A stretch of DNA of 64,000 nucleotides from UBA4615 sp964399635 (lineage in GTDB: Bacteria; Pseudomonadota; Gammaproteobacteria; Burkholderiales; Burkholderiaceae_E), in contig CAYNRU010000013.1 in assembly GCA_964399635.1 (NCBI GenBank), positions 248,001-312,000 of the forward strand. The letters are read 5' to 3'. The stretch's first letter is position 1, and every line of letters starts with the position of its first letter. The notes beneath the pieces are model-generated. The model was not told the DNA's origin and did not search any database. It saw only the letters and a list, made by a program, of their open reading frames with translations. A program made the translations under genes and the position numbers. Shown here piece by piece: positions 8,689-17,471 of the stretch.

Positions 8689-9789
8689 ATGTCGGACATC
8701 GGGCGTCGGGCGCACCTGCAGCGATCTGCAGCCCAGCTTCCGGTTTCGGCGTATTTCGATGAAGCGCTGTACCGGCGCGAGATCGAGATTCTGTTCAGGA
8801 ACGGCCCTGGCTACATCGGCCACGAGCTGATGGTGCCCAACTCCGGCGACTACTTCGCGCTGCCGGCCGAGAAGGAGGGCCGGCTGCTCGTGCGGGGCGA
8901 CCAGGGCATCGATCTGCTGTCCAACGTCTGCCGCCATCGCCAGGCGGTGATGCTCAACGGCCGCGGGAACACCCGAAACATCGTCTGTCCGCTGCACCGC
9001 TGGACCTACGACCTGCAGGGCCGGCTGCTCGGCGCGCCGCACTTCGAGGAGCAGCCCTGCCTGAACCTCGGCCGCAGCCCCCTCCAGAACTGGAACGGGC
9101 TGCTGTTCTCCAGCGTGCGCGACGTGGCCGCGGACCTCGAGCGCGCGGGCGTCCGGGACAAGCTCGACTTCTCGGGCTACATGCTCGACCACGTCGAGGT
9201 GCACGAGTGCGCCTACAACTGGAAGACCTTCATCGAGGTCTACCTGGAGGATTACCACGTCGAGCCTTTCCACCCGGGGCTCGGCCGGTTCGTGTCCTGC
9301 GACGACCTCGACTGGGATTTCGGCGACTGGTGGTCGGTGCAGACGGTCGGCGTGCACCAGGGCCTTGGCAAGCCGGGCAGCGCGATCTACCGGCGCTGGC
9401 ACGAACAGGTGCTCAAGTACCGCAACGGCGCGCCGCCCGAGCACGGCGCGATCTGGCTCACCTACTACCCCAACGTGATGGTGGAGTGGTACCCGCACGT
9501 GCTGGTCGTCTCGCACCTGGTCCCGCGCGGGCCGCGACACACGACCAACATCGTCGAGTTCTACTATCCCGAGGAGATCGTGCTGTTCGAGCGCGAGTTC
9601 GTCGAGGCCGAGCGGGCCGCCTACATGGAGACCTGCGTCGAGGACGACGAGATCGCGCTGCGGATGGACGCCGGGCGGCAGGTGCTGCTCGCGCGGGGCG
9701 AGAACCAGGTGGGCCCGTACCAGAGCCCGATGGAGGACGGCATGATGCACTTCCACGAGTTCCTGCGGGGGAAGCTCGGCGGTGACTGA
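8689..9789 (+). CDS. Rieske-type aromatic ring-hydroxylating oxygenase, large subunit
   Basis: 366 residues. The N-terminal Rieske domain has Cys81-x-His83 and Cys100-x2-His103, the complete [2Fe-2S] ligand set with 16 residues between the pairs. The catalytic domain carries the mononuclear-iron site Asp188-x-His190-x4-His195 (EDYHVEPFH). Such proteins hydroxylate or O/N-demethylate aromatic or quaternary-amine substrates and need a separate reductase, which is not visible nearby. The ATG at 8689 is fixed by a perfect AGGAGG at 8676-8681. It heads a plus-strand operon with a DMT transporter and two sugar-acid-type enzymes. The length suits the one-component (alpha-only) branch. Substrate unknown. 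Confidence 0.92.
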   Translation: MSDIGRRAHLQRSAAQLPVSAYFDEALYRREIEILFRNGPGYIGHELMVPNSGDYFALPAEKEGRLLVRGDQGIDLLSNVCRHRQAVMLNGRGNTRNIVCPLHRWTYDLQGRLLGAPHFEEQPCLNLGRSPLQNWNGLLFSSVRDVAADLERAGVRDKLDFSGYMLDHVEVHECAYNWKTFIEVYLEDYHVEPFHPGLGRFVSCDDLDWDFGDWWSVQTVGVHQGLGKPGSAIYRRWHEQVLKYRNGAPPEHGAIWLTYYPNVMVEWYPHVLVVSHLVPRGPRHTTNIVEFYYPEEIVLFEREFVEAERAAYMETCVEDDEIALRMDAGRQVLLARGENQVGPYQSPMEDGMMHFHEFLRGKLGGD

Positions 9790-9810
9790 CGGGCCGGCGG
9801 GAGGGCCGGC

Positions 9811-10782
9811 GTGAGAGCGCCGGTCCAGGCCGCCTGGGCCGTCGGCTCGGCGCTCGCCTTCGCGGGGATGAGCGCCGCGATCAAGTTCGGGTTCGCGCAT
9901 TACGGGCTGTTCGAGCTGGTGTTCTGGCGCAACGCGCTGGGCGCGGTGGCGATCGCCGGCTGGGCGCTCACCACCGGACGCCGCATCGCCACCCCGCACC
10001 TGTCGCTGCACCTGAGGCGCTCGGCGGCCGGCTGCAGCGCGATGGTGCTGTGGTTCCTCGCGCTCTACCACCTGCCGCTGCCCACTGCGGCGACCCTGGG
10101 CAACACCTCGCCGCTGTTCGTCGCGGTGGCGGTCGCAGTGGCCGCCCGGCTGCGCGGCATGCCGAGCGACGGCACCCGGGGCCGGCTGTACCTGGCGGCC
10201 GCCGTAGGCTTCGCGGGCGTGCTGCTCGCGCTGCGCCCGACCATGGACGGCGCCAACCTGGCCGGCTTCGCTGCGGGGCTGGGCTCGGGGCTGCTGGCGA
10301 GCGTGGTGTTCTTCGAGATGCGCTCGCTCGGAACGCTCGGCGAGCCCTCGTGGCGGGTCGTGCTCTGGTTCTCGACCGTGGCGTCGCTGGTCGGGCTGAC
10401 GGGGATCGCCGCGACCGGCGGCTTCTCGCCGCACAGCGCCGCGGGCGTCGGCTGGCTGGCCGCGATCGCCGGGCTCGCACTGATCGGGCAGCTGTGCATG
10501 ACGCGCGCCTTCGCAGGGCCTGCCACCCTGCTCGCCGCCAACCTGCAGTACACCAACATCGGCTTCGCGGCGGCGATCGGTTGGGCGGCGTTCGACGACG
10601 CGCTGAGCGTGCGCGAGGCGATCGGCATCGCGACGATCGTCGCCGCAGGCGCGTATGCGACCTGGGTCACGGCGCGCGCGGTGCCGGGTGCCCGGGTGGC
10701 GGCGCCGCAGGCCGTTGCCACCGTGCGCCGCCCCGCTACCCCGGCCGGACGCGCACCGGCCTCACCGGAGGACTCCCGATGA
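9811..10782 (+). CDS. DMT superfamily (EamA) transporter
   Basis: 323 residues from a GTG at 9811 that follows a purine-rich GGGAGGG. It has ten hydrophobic segments in two EamA repeats, with the typical features of the fold: AGMSAAIKFGFAHY and FELVFWRNALGA in the first half, and a short-loop pattern in the second. It probably exports a metabolite or amino acid; the direction and substrate cannot be told. The C-terminus is a polar Ala/Pro-rich tail of about 40 residues. It ends in an ATGA overlap with the next dehydrogenase gene and lies 21 bp after the Rieske gene, so it belongs to that operon. Confidence 0.88.
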   Translation: MRAPVQAAWAVGSALAFAGMSAAIKFGFAHYGLFELVFWRNALGAVAIAGWALTTGRRIATPHLSLHLRRSAAGCSAMVLWFLALYHLPLPTAATLGNTSPLFVAVAVAVAARLRGMPSDGTRGRLYLAAAVGFAGVLLALRPTMDGANLAGFAAGLGSGLLASVVFFEMRSLGTLGEPSWRVVLWFSTVASLVGLTGIAATGGFSPHSAAGVGWLAAIAGLALIGQLCMTRAFAGPATLLAANLQYTNIGFAAAIGWAAFDDALSVREAIGIATIVAAGAYATWVTARAVPGARVAAPQAVATVRRPATPAGRAPASPEDSR

Positions 10783-11630
10783 CCGCCTGCCCTGCCCCGG
10801 ACGCTCGTCCGCGCATCCTGCTCACCGGCGCCTGCGGCGGCGTCGGCACCCGCCTGCGCCCGCTGCTCGCGTCGGTCTACGGCCCGGTGCGCCTGTCCGA
10901 TCTCGTCGAGCCCGCCGGGCCGCTCGCCCCCGGCGAGACCTTCGTGCGCGCCGACCTGTCCGATCCCGCGCAGGTTCGCGAAGCGGTCCGCGGCATCGAC
11001 GCGATCGTGCATCTCGGCGGCTTCTCGGTGGAGGGCCCGTGGGACACGATCCTGCAGGCCAACATCGTCGGCACCTACACCCTCTACGAGGCGGCGCGCG
11101 AGGCGGGTGTGCGGCGCGTGGTGTTCGCGTCGTCGAACCATGCCGTCGGCTTCTATCGGCGCGACCAGACGATCGACCACGACGTGGCCCCGCGACCCGA
11201 CACGCGATACGGGGCGAGCAAGGCCTTCGGCGAGGCGATCGGCGCGCTGTACGCCGACAAGCACGGCATCGGCGTGTTCAACATCCGGATCGGCAACGTC
11301 GGCGACGCACCGATCGACCGACGCCGCCTCGCCATCTGGCTCAGCCCCGCCGACCTGCTGCAGCTGGTGCGCATCGGCATCGAGCACCCCGAGGTCCGTT
11401 ACGAAATCGTCTACGGGGCGTCCGACAACGCGCGCGCATGGTGGGACAATCGGCGCGCCCACGCGCTCGGCTACCGGCCTTCGGGCCGTTCCGAGGACTT
11501 CGCGGCGCAGGTGCTCGCCGTCGCGGAGCCCGCCGACCCGATCGGCGATGCGTTCCAGGGCGGCGCCTACTGCACGCAGGAATACGGCCGCACCCTTCCA
11601 CCGGACGGGGCCGGCGCCGCAGGAGACTGA
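10779..11630 (+). CDS. NAD-dependent epimerase/dehydratase, uronate dehydrogenase-like
   Basis: 283 residues of the extended SDR type. The nucleotide loop TGACGGVGTRL is at about residues 15-25, followed by the acidic loop LSDLVEP. The catalytic pair Tyr144-x3-Lys148 is in RYGASKAFGE. The family blocks HLGGFSVEGPWDTILQANIVGTY, FASSNHAVGFY and RIGNVGD are those of uronate dehydrogenase (Udh), which oxidises galacturonate or glucuronate to the aldarolactone with NAD+. GGAGG at 10767-10771 supports the ATG at 10779, which overlaps the transporter stop. A sugar-lactone-cycloisomerase-like enzyme follows three bases later, which strengthens the reading. Other sugar oxidations remain possible. Confidence 0.8.
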   Translation: MTACPAPDARPRILLTGACGGVGTRLRPLLASVYGPVRLSDLVEPAGPLAPGETFVRADLSDPAQVREAVRGIDAIVHLGGFSVEGPWDTILQANIVGTYTLYEAAREAGVRRVVFASSNHAVGFYRRDQTIDHDVAPRPDTRYGASKAFGEAIGALYADKHGIGVFNIRIGNVGDAPIDRRRLAIWLSPADLLQLVRIGIEHPEVRYEIVYGASDNARAWWDNRRAHALGYRPSGRSEDFAAQVLAVAEPADPIGDAFQGGAYCTQEYGRTLPPDGAGAAGD

Positions 11631-11633
11631 CCC

Positions 11634-12848
11634 ATGCCACGCATCGCCCGCCTCCGCACGCACGTGCTCGAAGCCCCCCTGTCCGAGCCGTTCGCCTGGT
11701 CGTTCACCGAAACCGCGACACGCGCCTCGTGCGTGGTCGAGATCACCACCGAGGACGGCCTGTCCGGCTGGGGCGAGTGCATCGGGCCCGCGCGCCTGAA
11801 CGCCGCGATCGTCGCTTCCTGGGCGCCGCTTTTGACCGGGCAGGACGCCCTCGCGGTAGACCGCCTGTGGCTCGCGCTCTACAACGGCCTGCGCGACCAG
11901 GGCCAGAAGGGCCTGGCGCTGACTGCGCTGTCGGGCGTCGACGTGGCGCTGTGGGACCTGCGCGGGCGGCACTGGGGCGAGCCAGTCTGGCGGCTGATGG
12001 GCGGGCGCTTCCGCGACTCGGTGTCCGCGTATGCGACCGGCACCTACCGGCGGGGCGCCGGCTGGCGCAGCCTCGAGTCGCGCAGGCGCGAGACGCACCA
12101 TTCGGGCGGGGACGCCGACGCGCTGGTGCGCGACACGCTGTCCTATCTGGTCGATGAGGTACGCGGCTACGTGGCGCAGGGCTTCCGGGCTGCCAAGCTC
12201 AAGATCGGCTTCGGGGTCGCCCAGGACGTCGCGCTGATCCGCGCGGTGCGCGAGGCGGTGGGGCCGCGGGTGGGCCTGATGCTCGATGCCAACCACGGCT
12301 ACGACGCGATCGACGCGATCCGGCTCGGCCGCGCGATCGCCGACTGCGACATCGGGTGGTTCGAGGAGCCGGTGGTGCCGGACGACCTCGACAGCTATGT
12401 GGAGGTGCGTCGCGGCCAGCCGATCCCGGTGGCCGGTGGCGAGACCGAGTTCACGCGCTGGGGCTTCCGGGAGGTGTTCACGCGGCGTGCGATGGACATC
12501 GTGCAGCCGGACGTCTGCGCCTGCGGCGGGCTGTCCGAGGCGAAGAAGATCGCTGACATGGCGACCGCGTTCGGCGTGCGCCTGGTGCCGCATGTCTGGG
12601 GCACCGGGATCGGACTGGCCGCGGCGCTCCAGCTGCACGCGGTGCTGCCGCCCAGCCCGCCGCGCCACGACCCGACCGAGCCGGTGCTCGAGTTCGACCG
12701 CAGCGAGCATCCGTTCAGGCAGGCCGTGCTGCGCACGCCGATCGAGCATGTCGACGGGACGGTCGCGATCCCGGACGGACCCGGGCTGGGGATCGAGATC
12801 GACACCGACGCGATCGCGCGCTGGCGCGTCGTGGCGGACCCCGCCTGA
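11634..12848 (+). CDS. Mandelate racemase/muconate lactonizing enzyme family, galactarolactone cycloisomerase-like
   Basis: 404 residues of the enolase superfamily. Metal and catalytic residues are visible: Lys188-x-Lys190 (KLKIGF), Asp218 (LDANHG), Glu244 (WFEEP), Glu270 (GGETE) and His320 (PHVWGTG). The same set serves racemases, sugar-acid dehydratases and the Agrobacterium galactaro-1,4-lactone cycloisomerase (Gci), which acts after Udh in oxidative uronate breakdown. With the Udh-like gene directly upstream, Gci is the best guess, but this is inference from context. The Shine-Dalgarno AGGAG at 11621-11625 lies inside the end of the previous gene. Residues 140-163 are a charged insert (GWRSLESRRRETHHSGG). 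Confidence 0.82.
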   Translation: MPRIARLRTHVLEAPLSEPFAWSFTETATRASCVVEITTEDGLSGWGECIGPARLNAAIVASWAPLLTGQDALAVDRLWLALYNGLRDQGQKGLALTALSGVDVALWDLRGRHWGEPVWRLMGGRFRDSVSAYATGTYRRGAGWRSLESRRRETHHSGGDADALVRDTLSYLVDEVRGYVAQGFRAAKLKIGFGVAQDVALIRAVREAVGPRVGLMLDANHGYDAIDAIRLGRAIADCDIGWFEEPVVPDDLDSYVEVRRGQPIPVAGGETEFTRWGFREVFTRRAMDIVQPDVCACGGLSEAKKIADMATAFGVRLVPHVWGTGIGLAAALQLHAVLPPSPPRHDPTEPVLEFDRSEHPFRQAVLRTPIEHVDGTVAIPDGPGLGIEIDTDAIARWRVVADPA

Positions 12849-12894
12849 CCCCGCGCGCATCGCCACCGCGACGACGCTACGGCGGACCGACTCC

Positions 12895-13398
12895 ATGTCC
12901 CGTGCCGAGCCCGATTCCGCACGCCGCGGCTGGCTCGCCGCCACCGGCGCGCTGCCGCTGGCCGCAGCGCTCGCGCCCCCTGGCGCTGCCGCGCAGACCT
13001 TCCCAGCGCGGCCGATCCGCATCGTCGTGCCCTGTGCGGCCGGCGGCACCTCCGACATCCTCGCGCGCACGCTCGGCGTACGCGTGGGCGAGGCGCTCGG
13101 CCAGCAGATCGTGGTGGAGAACAAGGGCGTCGCCCGCGCCAGGCCGGGCGCGCTCAACTGCGCGACAGTCGGCGCCGGCAGCGCGCCGTACCTCGCCGGT
13201 CAACCCTGCCCGACCTGCCGACCGTCGCCGAGCCGGGACATGCCGCCTTCATGACCGGCTCGTGGCAGGGGCTGCTCGCGCCTGACCGCGCAGGGCGCGG
13301 AGCGGCGCCCGATGGCCTCGGCCGAGTTCGGCGCCTTCCTGCGCGACGAGACCGCCAAGTGGGCCCAACTGGTGAAAGAGACCGGCATCAAGGCAGAA
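12895..13398 (+). pseudogene. Bug/TctC-type periplasmic solute receptor, decayed
   Basis: The first ~80 codons are a normal Bug receptor start: a Tat-like or Sec signal (SARRGWLAATGALPLAAALA), then FPARPIRIVVPCAAGGTSDILART and GQQIVVENKG. From about 13135 the match stops, and roughly the whole middle of the ~300-residue protein is missing. Family sequence returns in another frame at about 13200 (TLPDLPTVAEPGHAAF then GSWQGLLAP), and after a further frame change at 13312 (SAEFGAFLRDETAKWAQLVK, GIKAE). So two internal deletions or frameshifts have left head and tail pieces. It sits 46 bp after the cycloisomerase-like gene and was probably the receptor for that operon's substrate. Confidence 0.85.
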
Positions 13399-13441
13399 TG
13401 TCTCCCCCGCGGCCGAAGGTCGCCGATCCGGAACCCGCACG

Positions 13442-14293
13442 ATGACCTGGACCACCCTGATCACCGCCGACGACCTCGCCCACGAGATCGACCGCTGCCT
13501 GGTGATCGACTGCCATCACGACCTGACCGACCCGCAGGCCGGGCAACGCGCCTACGAGGCGGCCCACATCCCCGGAGCGCGCTTCGTGCGGATGGACGAC
13601 CAGCTGTCCGGGGCCAAGAACGGCCGTAACGGCCGCCATCCGATGCCCTCGCGCGAGGCGGTGCGTGCGTTGCTCGAGTCGCTCGGTCTGTCCGACGGCA
13701 TGCAGCTGGTGGTCTACGACGCCGCCGGCGGCGGCATGGCCGGCCGGCTGTGGTGGATGGCGCGCTGGGTCGGGCACGAAGCGGTCGCGGTGCTGGACGG
13801 CGGCCTGCCGGCCTGGCGCCGCGCGGGCTTCCCGGTCACCGCCGAGCCGCCTGCCGCGCCCCGCCGGGGCGCGCTGACCCTGCGCATGCCGCTCGCCACC
13901 CTGGCGGATGCCGACGAGACCGGACGCGCCGCGCGCGCGCCCGAGCGGCTGGTGATCGACGCACGGGCCGCGGACCGCTACCGCGGTGACGTGGAGCCCT
14001 TCGACCCGGTCGCCGGCCACATCCCCGGTGCGGTCAACCGGCCCTGGGGCATGAACGTGCGCGAGGACGGCCGCTTCAAGCCCGCCCAGGTGCTGCGTGC
14101 CGAGTTCGAGGCGCTGCTGGCCGGGCGTGCACCGCATTCGGTCGTCAACAGTTGCGGGTCGGGTGTCAGCGCCTGCCACAACCTGCTGGCGATGACGCAT
14201 GCCGGCCTGCCTGGGGCCTCGCTGTACGGCGGCTCGTGGAGCGAGTGGGTGTCGGACCCGGCGCGGCCGGTCGCGACGGGGCCCCGAGCCTGA
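13442..14293 (+). CDS. Sulfurtransferase, two rhodanese domains (TST/MST type)
   Basis: 283 residues with two rhodanese folds. The first is inactive (RAYEAAHIPGARFVRMDDQL, no Cys at the loop). The second carries the active-site loop CGSGVSA at residues 238-244. A CG[S/T]G[V]xA loop is typical of 3-mercaptopyruvate sulfurtransferases (SseA-like), whereas thiosulfate-preferring rhodaneses have CRKGVTA-type loops. It moves sulfane sulfur to cyanide or thiols; the physiological role is uncertain. It begins about 44 bp after the receptor pseudogene remnant and converges on the MFS gene. No clear ribosome binding site precedes the ATG. Confidence 0.93.
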   Translation: MTWTTLITADDLAHEIDRCLVIDCHHDLTDPQAGQRAYEAAHIPGARFVRMDDQLSGAKNGRNGRHPMPSREAVRALLESLGLSDGMQLVVYDAAGGGMAGRLWWMARWVGHEAVAVLDGGLPAWRRAGFPVTAEPPAAPRRGALTLRMPLATLADADETGRAARAPERLVIDARAADRYRGDVEPFDPVAGHIPGAVNRPWGMNVREDGRFKPAQVLRAEFEALLAGRAPHSVVNSCGSGVSACHNLLAMTHAGLPGASLYGGSWSEWVSDPARPVATGPRA

Positions 14294-14397
14294 GTCGGGG
14301 CGGCGCGCGCGGCGTCGCCACGCGCTGCCGCGCCCCGCCCTCGGTAGACAACGCCCGCCGGCCGCCCGCGCTGCCGGGCAGCGGCCGCCCGCGCCGT

Positions 14398-15603
14398 CTA
14401 GCCGCCGCCCGCCGCACGGGCGCGCCGGTCGGTCCGCGCGATCGCCCAGGCGATCGCCAGGTTGCCCATCGCGAGCGCCCCGGTCACCCACCAGGTGTTG
14501 TGCCAGCCACCGCTCGCCGAGGCCACCGCCGCGATCAGCGGCGGCGACAGGAACTGGCCGAGCGTGGAGCCCTGCTGCATCAGGCCGGTGGTCGTGGACA
14601 CCGCGCGCGGATGCGGTGCGTAGGCCGGCGTGCTCGCGAACAGCGTCCCCGGGATCAGCCCGCCCATCGCCGAGAACAGCAGCACGCCGCCATAGCGCAC
14701 CGCAAACGGCGCGCCGCTGCCGAAGCACAGCCAGGCGCCGGCGATCATCGCGACCGCGGCGCTCGCCAGCAGCACCGAGCGGTGTACGCCGCGCTGCATC
14801 AGCACGCCGGAGGCGAGATTGCCGACGATGTTGATGGCCACGCCGAACGCGGTCAGCGAGCCCGCGAGCGCCAGGCCGATTCCGGCCTCGGCATAGAGCG
14901 TCGGCAGGAAGCTGAAGACGCCCATCCACTGCGACGCATAGCAGCCGAACGCGCCGGCGAGCAACCACGGGCGCGGCGCGCGCAGCGTGTCGCGCACCAG
15001 GCCCAGCGCGTCGTCGGGCACCCGCCCGCGCGGGTCAGGCGCGACCGCCGTGCCCAGCAGCGCGGACATCGCCAGGCAGGCCGCCGCGATCGTCCACCAC
15101 ACCGGCCGCCATCCGACCGTGTCGTAGGCCAGCGGCGAGAGCACCAGGCCGAGCGCCATGCCGAAGGGCATGTACGCGCTCCACAGCCCCATCGCCGCGC
15201 GCAGCCGGCGCGACGGCACCTCGCGCGCGAGCAGCGCGGGCCCCGGCAGCACGGAGAGGATGAACCCGGCGCTCTCGACCGCACGGCTCGCGAGCAGCAT
15301 GGCCGCGCCGTCGGCGAGCGCGCCGATCGCGGAGCCCGCAGACGCCACGACCAGGCCCGCGCGCATCACCCGGCGCGGCCCGAAGCGGTCGGCGAGCATG
15401 CCACCGAAGAGCCCGAGCAGCATGCCGGCGACCTGGAAGACGGACACCAGCAGGCTGGCCTCGACCAGGTCCAGCCCGAACTCCCCGCGCAGCAGCGGCA
15501 GCGCGGCCGGAAGCTTGCCGACGTTCAGCGACACCACGACGCCGGCGCCCACGACCAGCGCCACCGCGGAGCCGCGCACGCCGCGCGCCGGCGCCACGCT
15601 CAA
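14398..15603 (-). CDS. MFS transporter (CynX/NimT-like)
   Basis: 401 residues with twelve hydrophobic segments. The loop between helices 2 and 3 has the MFS signature GGMLADRFGPRRVMRAG. The whole reads like the CynX/NimT or small-anion branch of MFS; substrate unknown. Translation begins at a TTG (15603-15601) whose last two bases overlap the TGA stop of the upstream ZIP gene, which suggests coupling; a GTG two codons later is an alternative. Converges on the sulfurtransferase gene across 104 bp of GC-rich sequence with small imperfect hairpins and no T-run. Confidence 0.88.
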   Translation of the reverse strand: MSVAPARGVRGSAVALVVGAGVVVSLNVGKLPAALPLLRGEFGLDLVEASLLVSVFQVAGMLLGLFGGMLADRFGPRRVMRAGLVVASAGSAIGALADGAAMLLASRAVESAGFILSVLPGPALLAREVPSRRLRAAMGLWSAYMPFGMALGLVLSPLAYDTVGWRPVWWTIAAACLAMSALLGTAVAPDPRGRVPDDALGLVRDTLRAPRPWLLAGAFGCYASQWMGVFSFLPTLYAEAGIGLALAGSLTAFGVAINIVGNLASGVLMQRGVHRSVLLASAAVAMIAGAWLCFGSGAPFAVRYGGVLLFSAMGGLIPGTLFASTPAYAPHPRAVSTTTGLMQQGSTLGQFLSPPLIAAVASASGGWHNTWWVTGALAMGNLAIAWAIARTDRRARAAGGG

Positions 15604-16394
15604 TGCGCGTGAAGCGGCGCGGTCAGCAGCGCGATGGCCGCGATGCCCACCAGCAGCAGGCCCACCTGGACCGCCGACTCACCCCGCTTGCGCTGGCGCT
15701 GCATGTCGGGCACCAGGTCGGCCAGCGCGATGTAGACGAAGCTGCTCGCGGCCAGCACCAGCACGTAGGGCAGCGCGTCGCGCGCCGCGTCGAGCGCGAA
15801 GTAACCGACCAGCCCGCCGATGACCGCCGCGAGACCCGACAGCAGGTTGTAGGCGAGCGCGCGGCGCCGCGTGTAGCCTGCGTTGAGCAGCACGATGAAG
15901 TCGCCGATCTCCTGCGGGATCTCGTGCGCGGCGATGGCCGCGGCGGTGAGCCAGCCAAGCCGGTGGTCGGCGAGGAAGGCGGCGGCGATCAGGAAGCCGT
16001 CGGCGAGGTTGTGGATCGAGTCGCCGACGAGGATCAGCACGCCGCCGGGGCCGGCCTCGCGCTGGTCGTGCCCGTGATGGTGACCGTGCCCGTCGCCCTC
16101 GTGGTGGTGGCTGTGGCGCAGCACCGCCGACTTTTCGAGCAGGAAGAAGCCCACCAGGCCCGCCAGCAGGGTCCAGGACAGGCTGTGCAGATCGGCCCCG
16201 GACTCGAGGGCCTCGGGCAGCAGGTGCAGGATGGCCGCCCCGAGCAGGATGCCCGCCGACAGGCTGACCATGCGCGGCACCAGCCGCGACATCAACCCGA
16301 ATGACAGCAGCGCGGCGGCCAGGACCGAGGCGATGCCGGAAAGCAGGGTCGCAGCGATGATCGATGCGAGAGTCAAAAGAACCACCAGATGCAA
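15600..16394 (-). CDS. ZIP family divalent metal transporter
   Basis: 264 residues, about eight membrane segments. Helix 4 carries the metal site HNLAD (residues 128-132) and helix 5 HEIPQE (157-162), the hallmark binuclear centre of ZIP importers. A His-rich cytoplasmic loop at residues 94-109 (HSHHHEGDGHGHHHGH) probably senses or buffers Zn2+, Fe2+ or similar metals. The start is uncertain: a TTG at 16394 gives the longest form, and a GTG three codons later is another option. A TATAAT sits only 12 bases before the TTG, so the transcript may have almost no leader. Overlaps the MFS start downstream. Confidence 0.92.
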   Translation of the reverse strand: MHLVVLLTLASIIAATLLSGIASVLAAALLSFGLMSRLVPRMVSLSAGILLGAAILHLLPEALESGADLHSLSWTLLAGLVGFFLLEKSAVLRHSHHHEGDGHGHHHGHDQREAGPGGVLILVGDSIHNLADGFLIAAAFLADHRLGWLTAAAIAAHEIPQEIGDFIVLLNAGYTRRRALAYNLLSGLAAVIGGLVGYFALDAARDALPYVLVLAASSFVYIALADLVPDMQRQRKRGESAVQVGLLLVGIAAIALLTAPLHAH

Positions 16395-16405
16395 GCGAGT
16401 TGCGG

Positions 16406-16411
16406 ATTATA
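16406..16411 (-). promoter_or_regulatory. Putative -10 box (TATAAT) for the ZIP gene
   Basis: On the minus strand this reads TATAAT, an exact consensus -10 hexamer in an otherwise very GC-rich 63-bp gap between the Bug receptor and the ZIP gene. No good -35 is visible 16-18 bases upstream. A transcript from it would start within about 5 bases of the annotated TTG, making it leaderless or nearly so, or would favour a start a few codons further in. It could also be chance. Confidence 0.4.
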
Positions 16412-16457
16412 CCCGCGACCGGCCTGCCGGCCGGCGCGGGCGTCCGCCACGCGCCGG

Positions 16458-17471
16458 TCAGTCGATGACGACGCCCGCCCGCCGGATGATCGGCGTCCAG
16501 CGCCGCAGCTCGTCCTGCATGAAGGCCGCGAACGACTGGGGTGAATCGCCCACCGGGTCCATGTACATCGCACGCAGCCGCTCGACCACCGCCGGCTCCC
16601 GCAGGATCGCCGCGATCTCGCGGTTGAGCCGCTCTACGATCGGCGCGGGTGTCCTCGCCGGCACCACGATGCCGATCCACGCGGTCGCTTCGATGTCGGC
16701 GATACCCGCCTCTCGGAAGGTCGGCACGTCGGGCATGAACACCGAGCGCTCCCGGGTGGTGACCGCGAGCGCCTTGAGCTTGCCTGCCTTGACCTGCGGC
16801 AGCACCGCGAGCGGCGCGAGCCATGCCATGTGGGTGTCGCCCTGCAGGATCGACAGCACCGCCGCGGGCGAGGCGTTGTAGGGCACATGGACGATGAAGG
16901 TGCCGGTCTTCGCCTTGATCAGCTCCATCGACAGGTGGGCGACGGTGCCCGCGCCGACCGACGCGTAGTTGTATTTGCCAGGATTGCGGCGCAGCAGGTC
17001 CATCAGCTGCCCGACCGTGTCCACGCCGAGCTCGGTCGACACCGCGAGCACGTTCGGCTGGGTCGCGGCCAGCGTCACTGGCGCGAGGTCGCGGAACGGG
17101 TCGTAGGGAAGTTTGCGGTAGAGCACGGTGTTGTTGACGAGCGGGCCGGTGATCGAGACGCCGACCGTGTAGCCGTCCGGGGCGGCCTTGGCGACGGCGT
17201 CGGTGCCGAGGTTGCCGCCCGCGCCCGCACGGTTCTCGATGATCACCGGCTGGCGCAGTACCTGCGCGAGCCTGTCGCCGACCACGCGCGCGAGCGCGTC
17301 GGGCGTGCTGCCCGGTCCGAAGGGCACGACCATGCGCACCGGCCGGGTCGGCCAGTCCGGCGCCTGCGCCCGGGCGGCTGCGGGCACGGCGGCGGCGGCG
17401 GTCGCGGCGAGGGTCGCGCGCAGCAGCGCGCGACGCGGCAGGGTGGCGCGGGCGGGTAGGGCTGCGGTCAT
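16458..17471 (-). CDS. Bug/TctC family periplasmic solute-binding protein
   Basis: 337 residues. An N-terminal signal peptide (RALLRATLAATAAAAVPAAARA) precedes the mature start APDWPTRPVRMVVPFGPGS. Family blocks follow: VIIENRAGAGGNLGTDAVAKAAPDGYT, YNYASVGAGT, HVPYN and the C-terminal PEFAAF-like DSPQSFAAFMQDELRRW. These receptors bind carboxylates, aromatic acids or amides for tripartite tricarboxylate transporters, but the membrane partners TctA/TctB are not in the window, as is common for this expanded family in Burkholderiales. Its ATG overlaps the stop of the chorismate mutase gene by four bases, so it is part of the FAD oxidoreductase operon. Confidence 0.93.
   Translation of the reverse strand: MTAALPARATLPRRALLRATLAATAAAAVPAAARAQAPDWPTRPVRMVVPFGPGSTPDALARVVGDRLAQVLRQPVIIENRAGAGGNLGTDAVAKAAPDGYTVGVSITGPLVNNTVLYRKLPYDPFRDLAPVTLAATQPNVLAVSTELGVDTVGQLMDLLRRNPGKYNYASVGAGTVAHLSMELIKAKTGTFIVHVPYNASPAAVLSILQGDTHMAWLAPLAVLPQVKAGKLKALAVTTRERSVFMPDVPTFREAGIADIEATAWIGIVVPARTPAPIVERLNREIAAILREPAVVERLRAMYMDPVGDSPQSFAAFMQDELRRWTPIIRRAGVVID

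Noticed and set aside
10065..13157. A 1030-codon open frame on the minus strand
   Set aside because: It is antisense to four well-supported genes with intact motifs. Long antisense frames are expected at this GC content, and its translation is Arg/Ala/Gly-rich without any family pattern.
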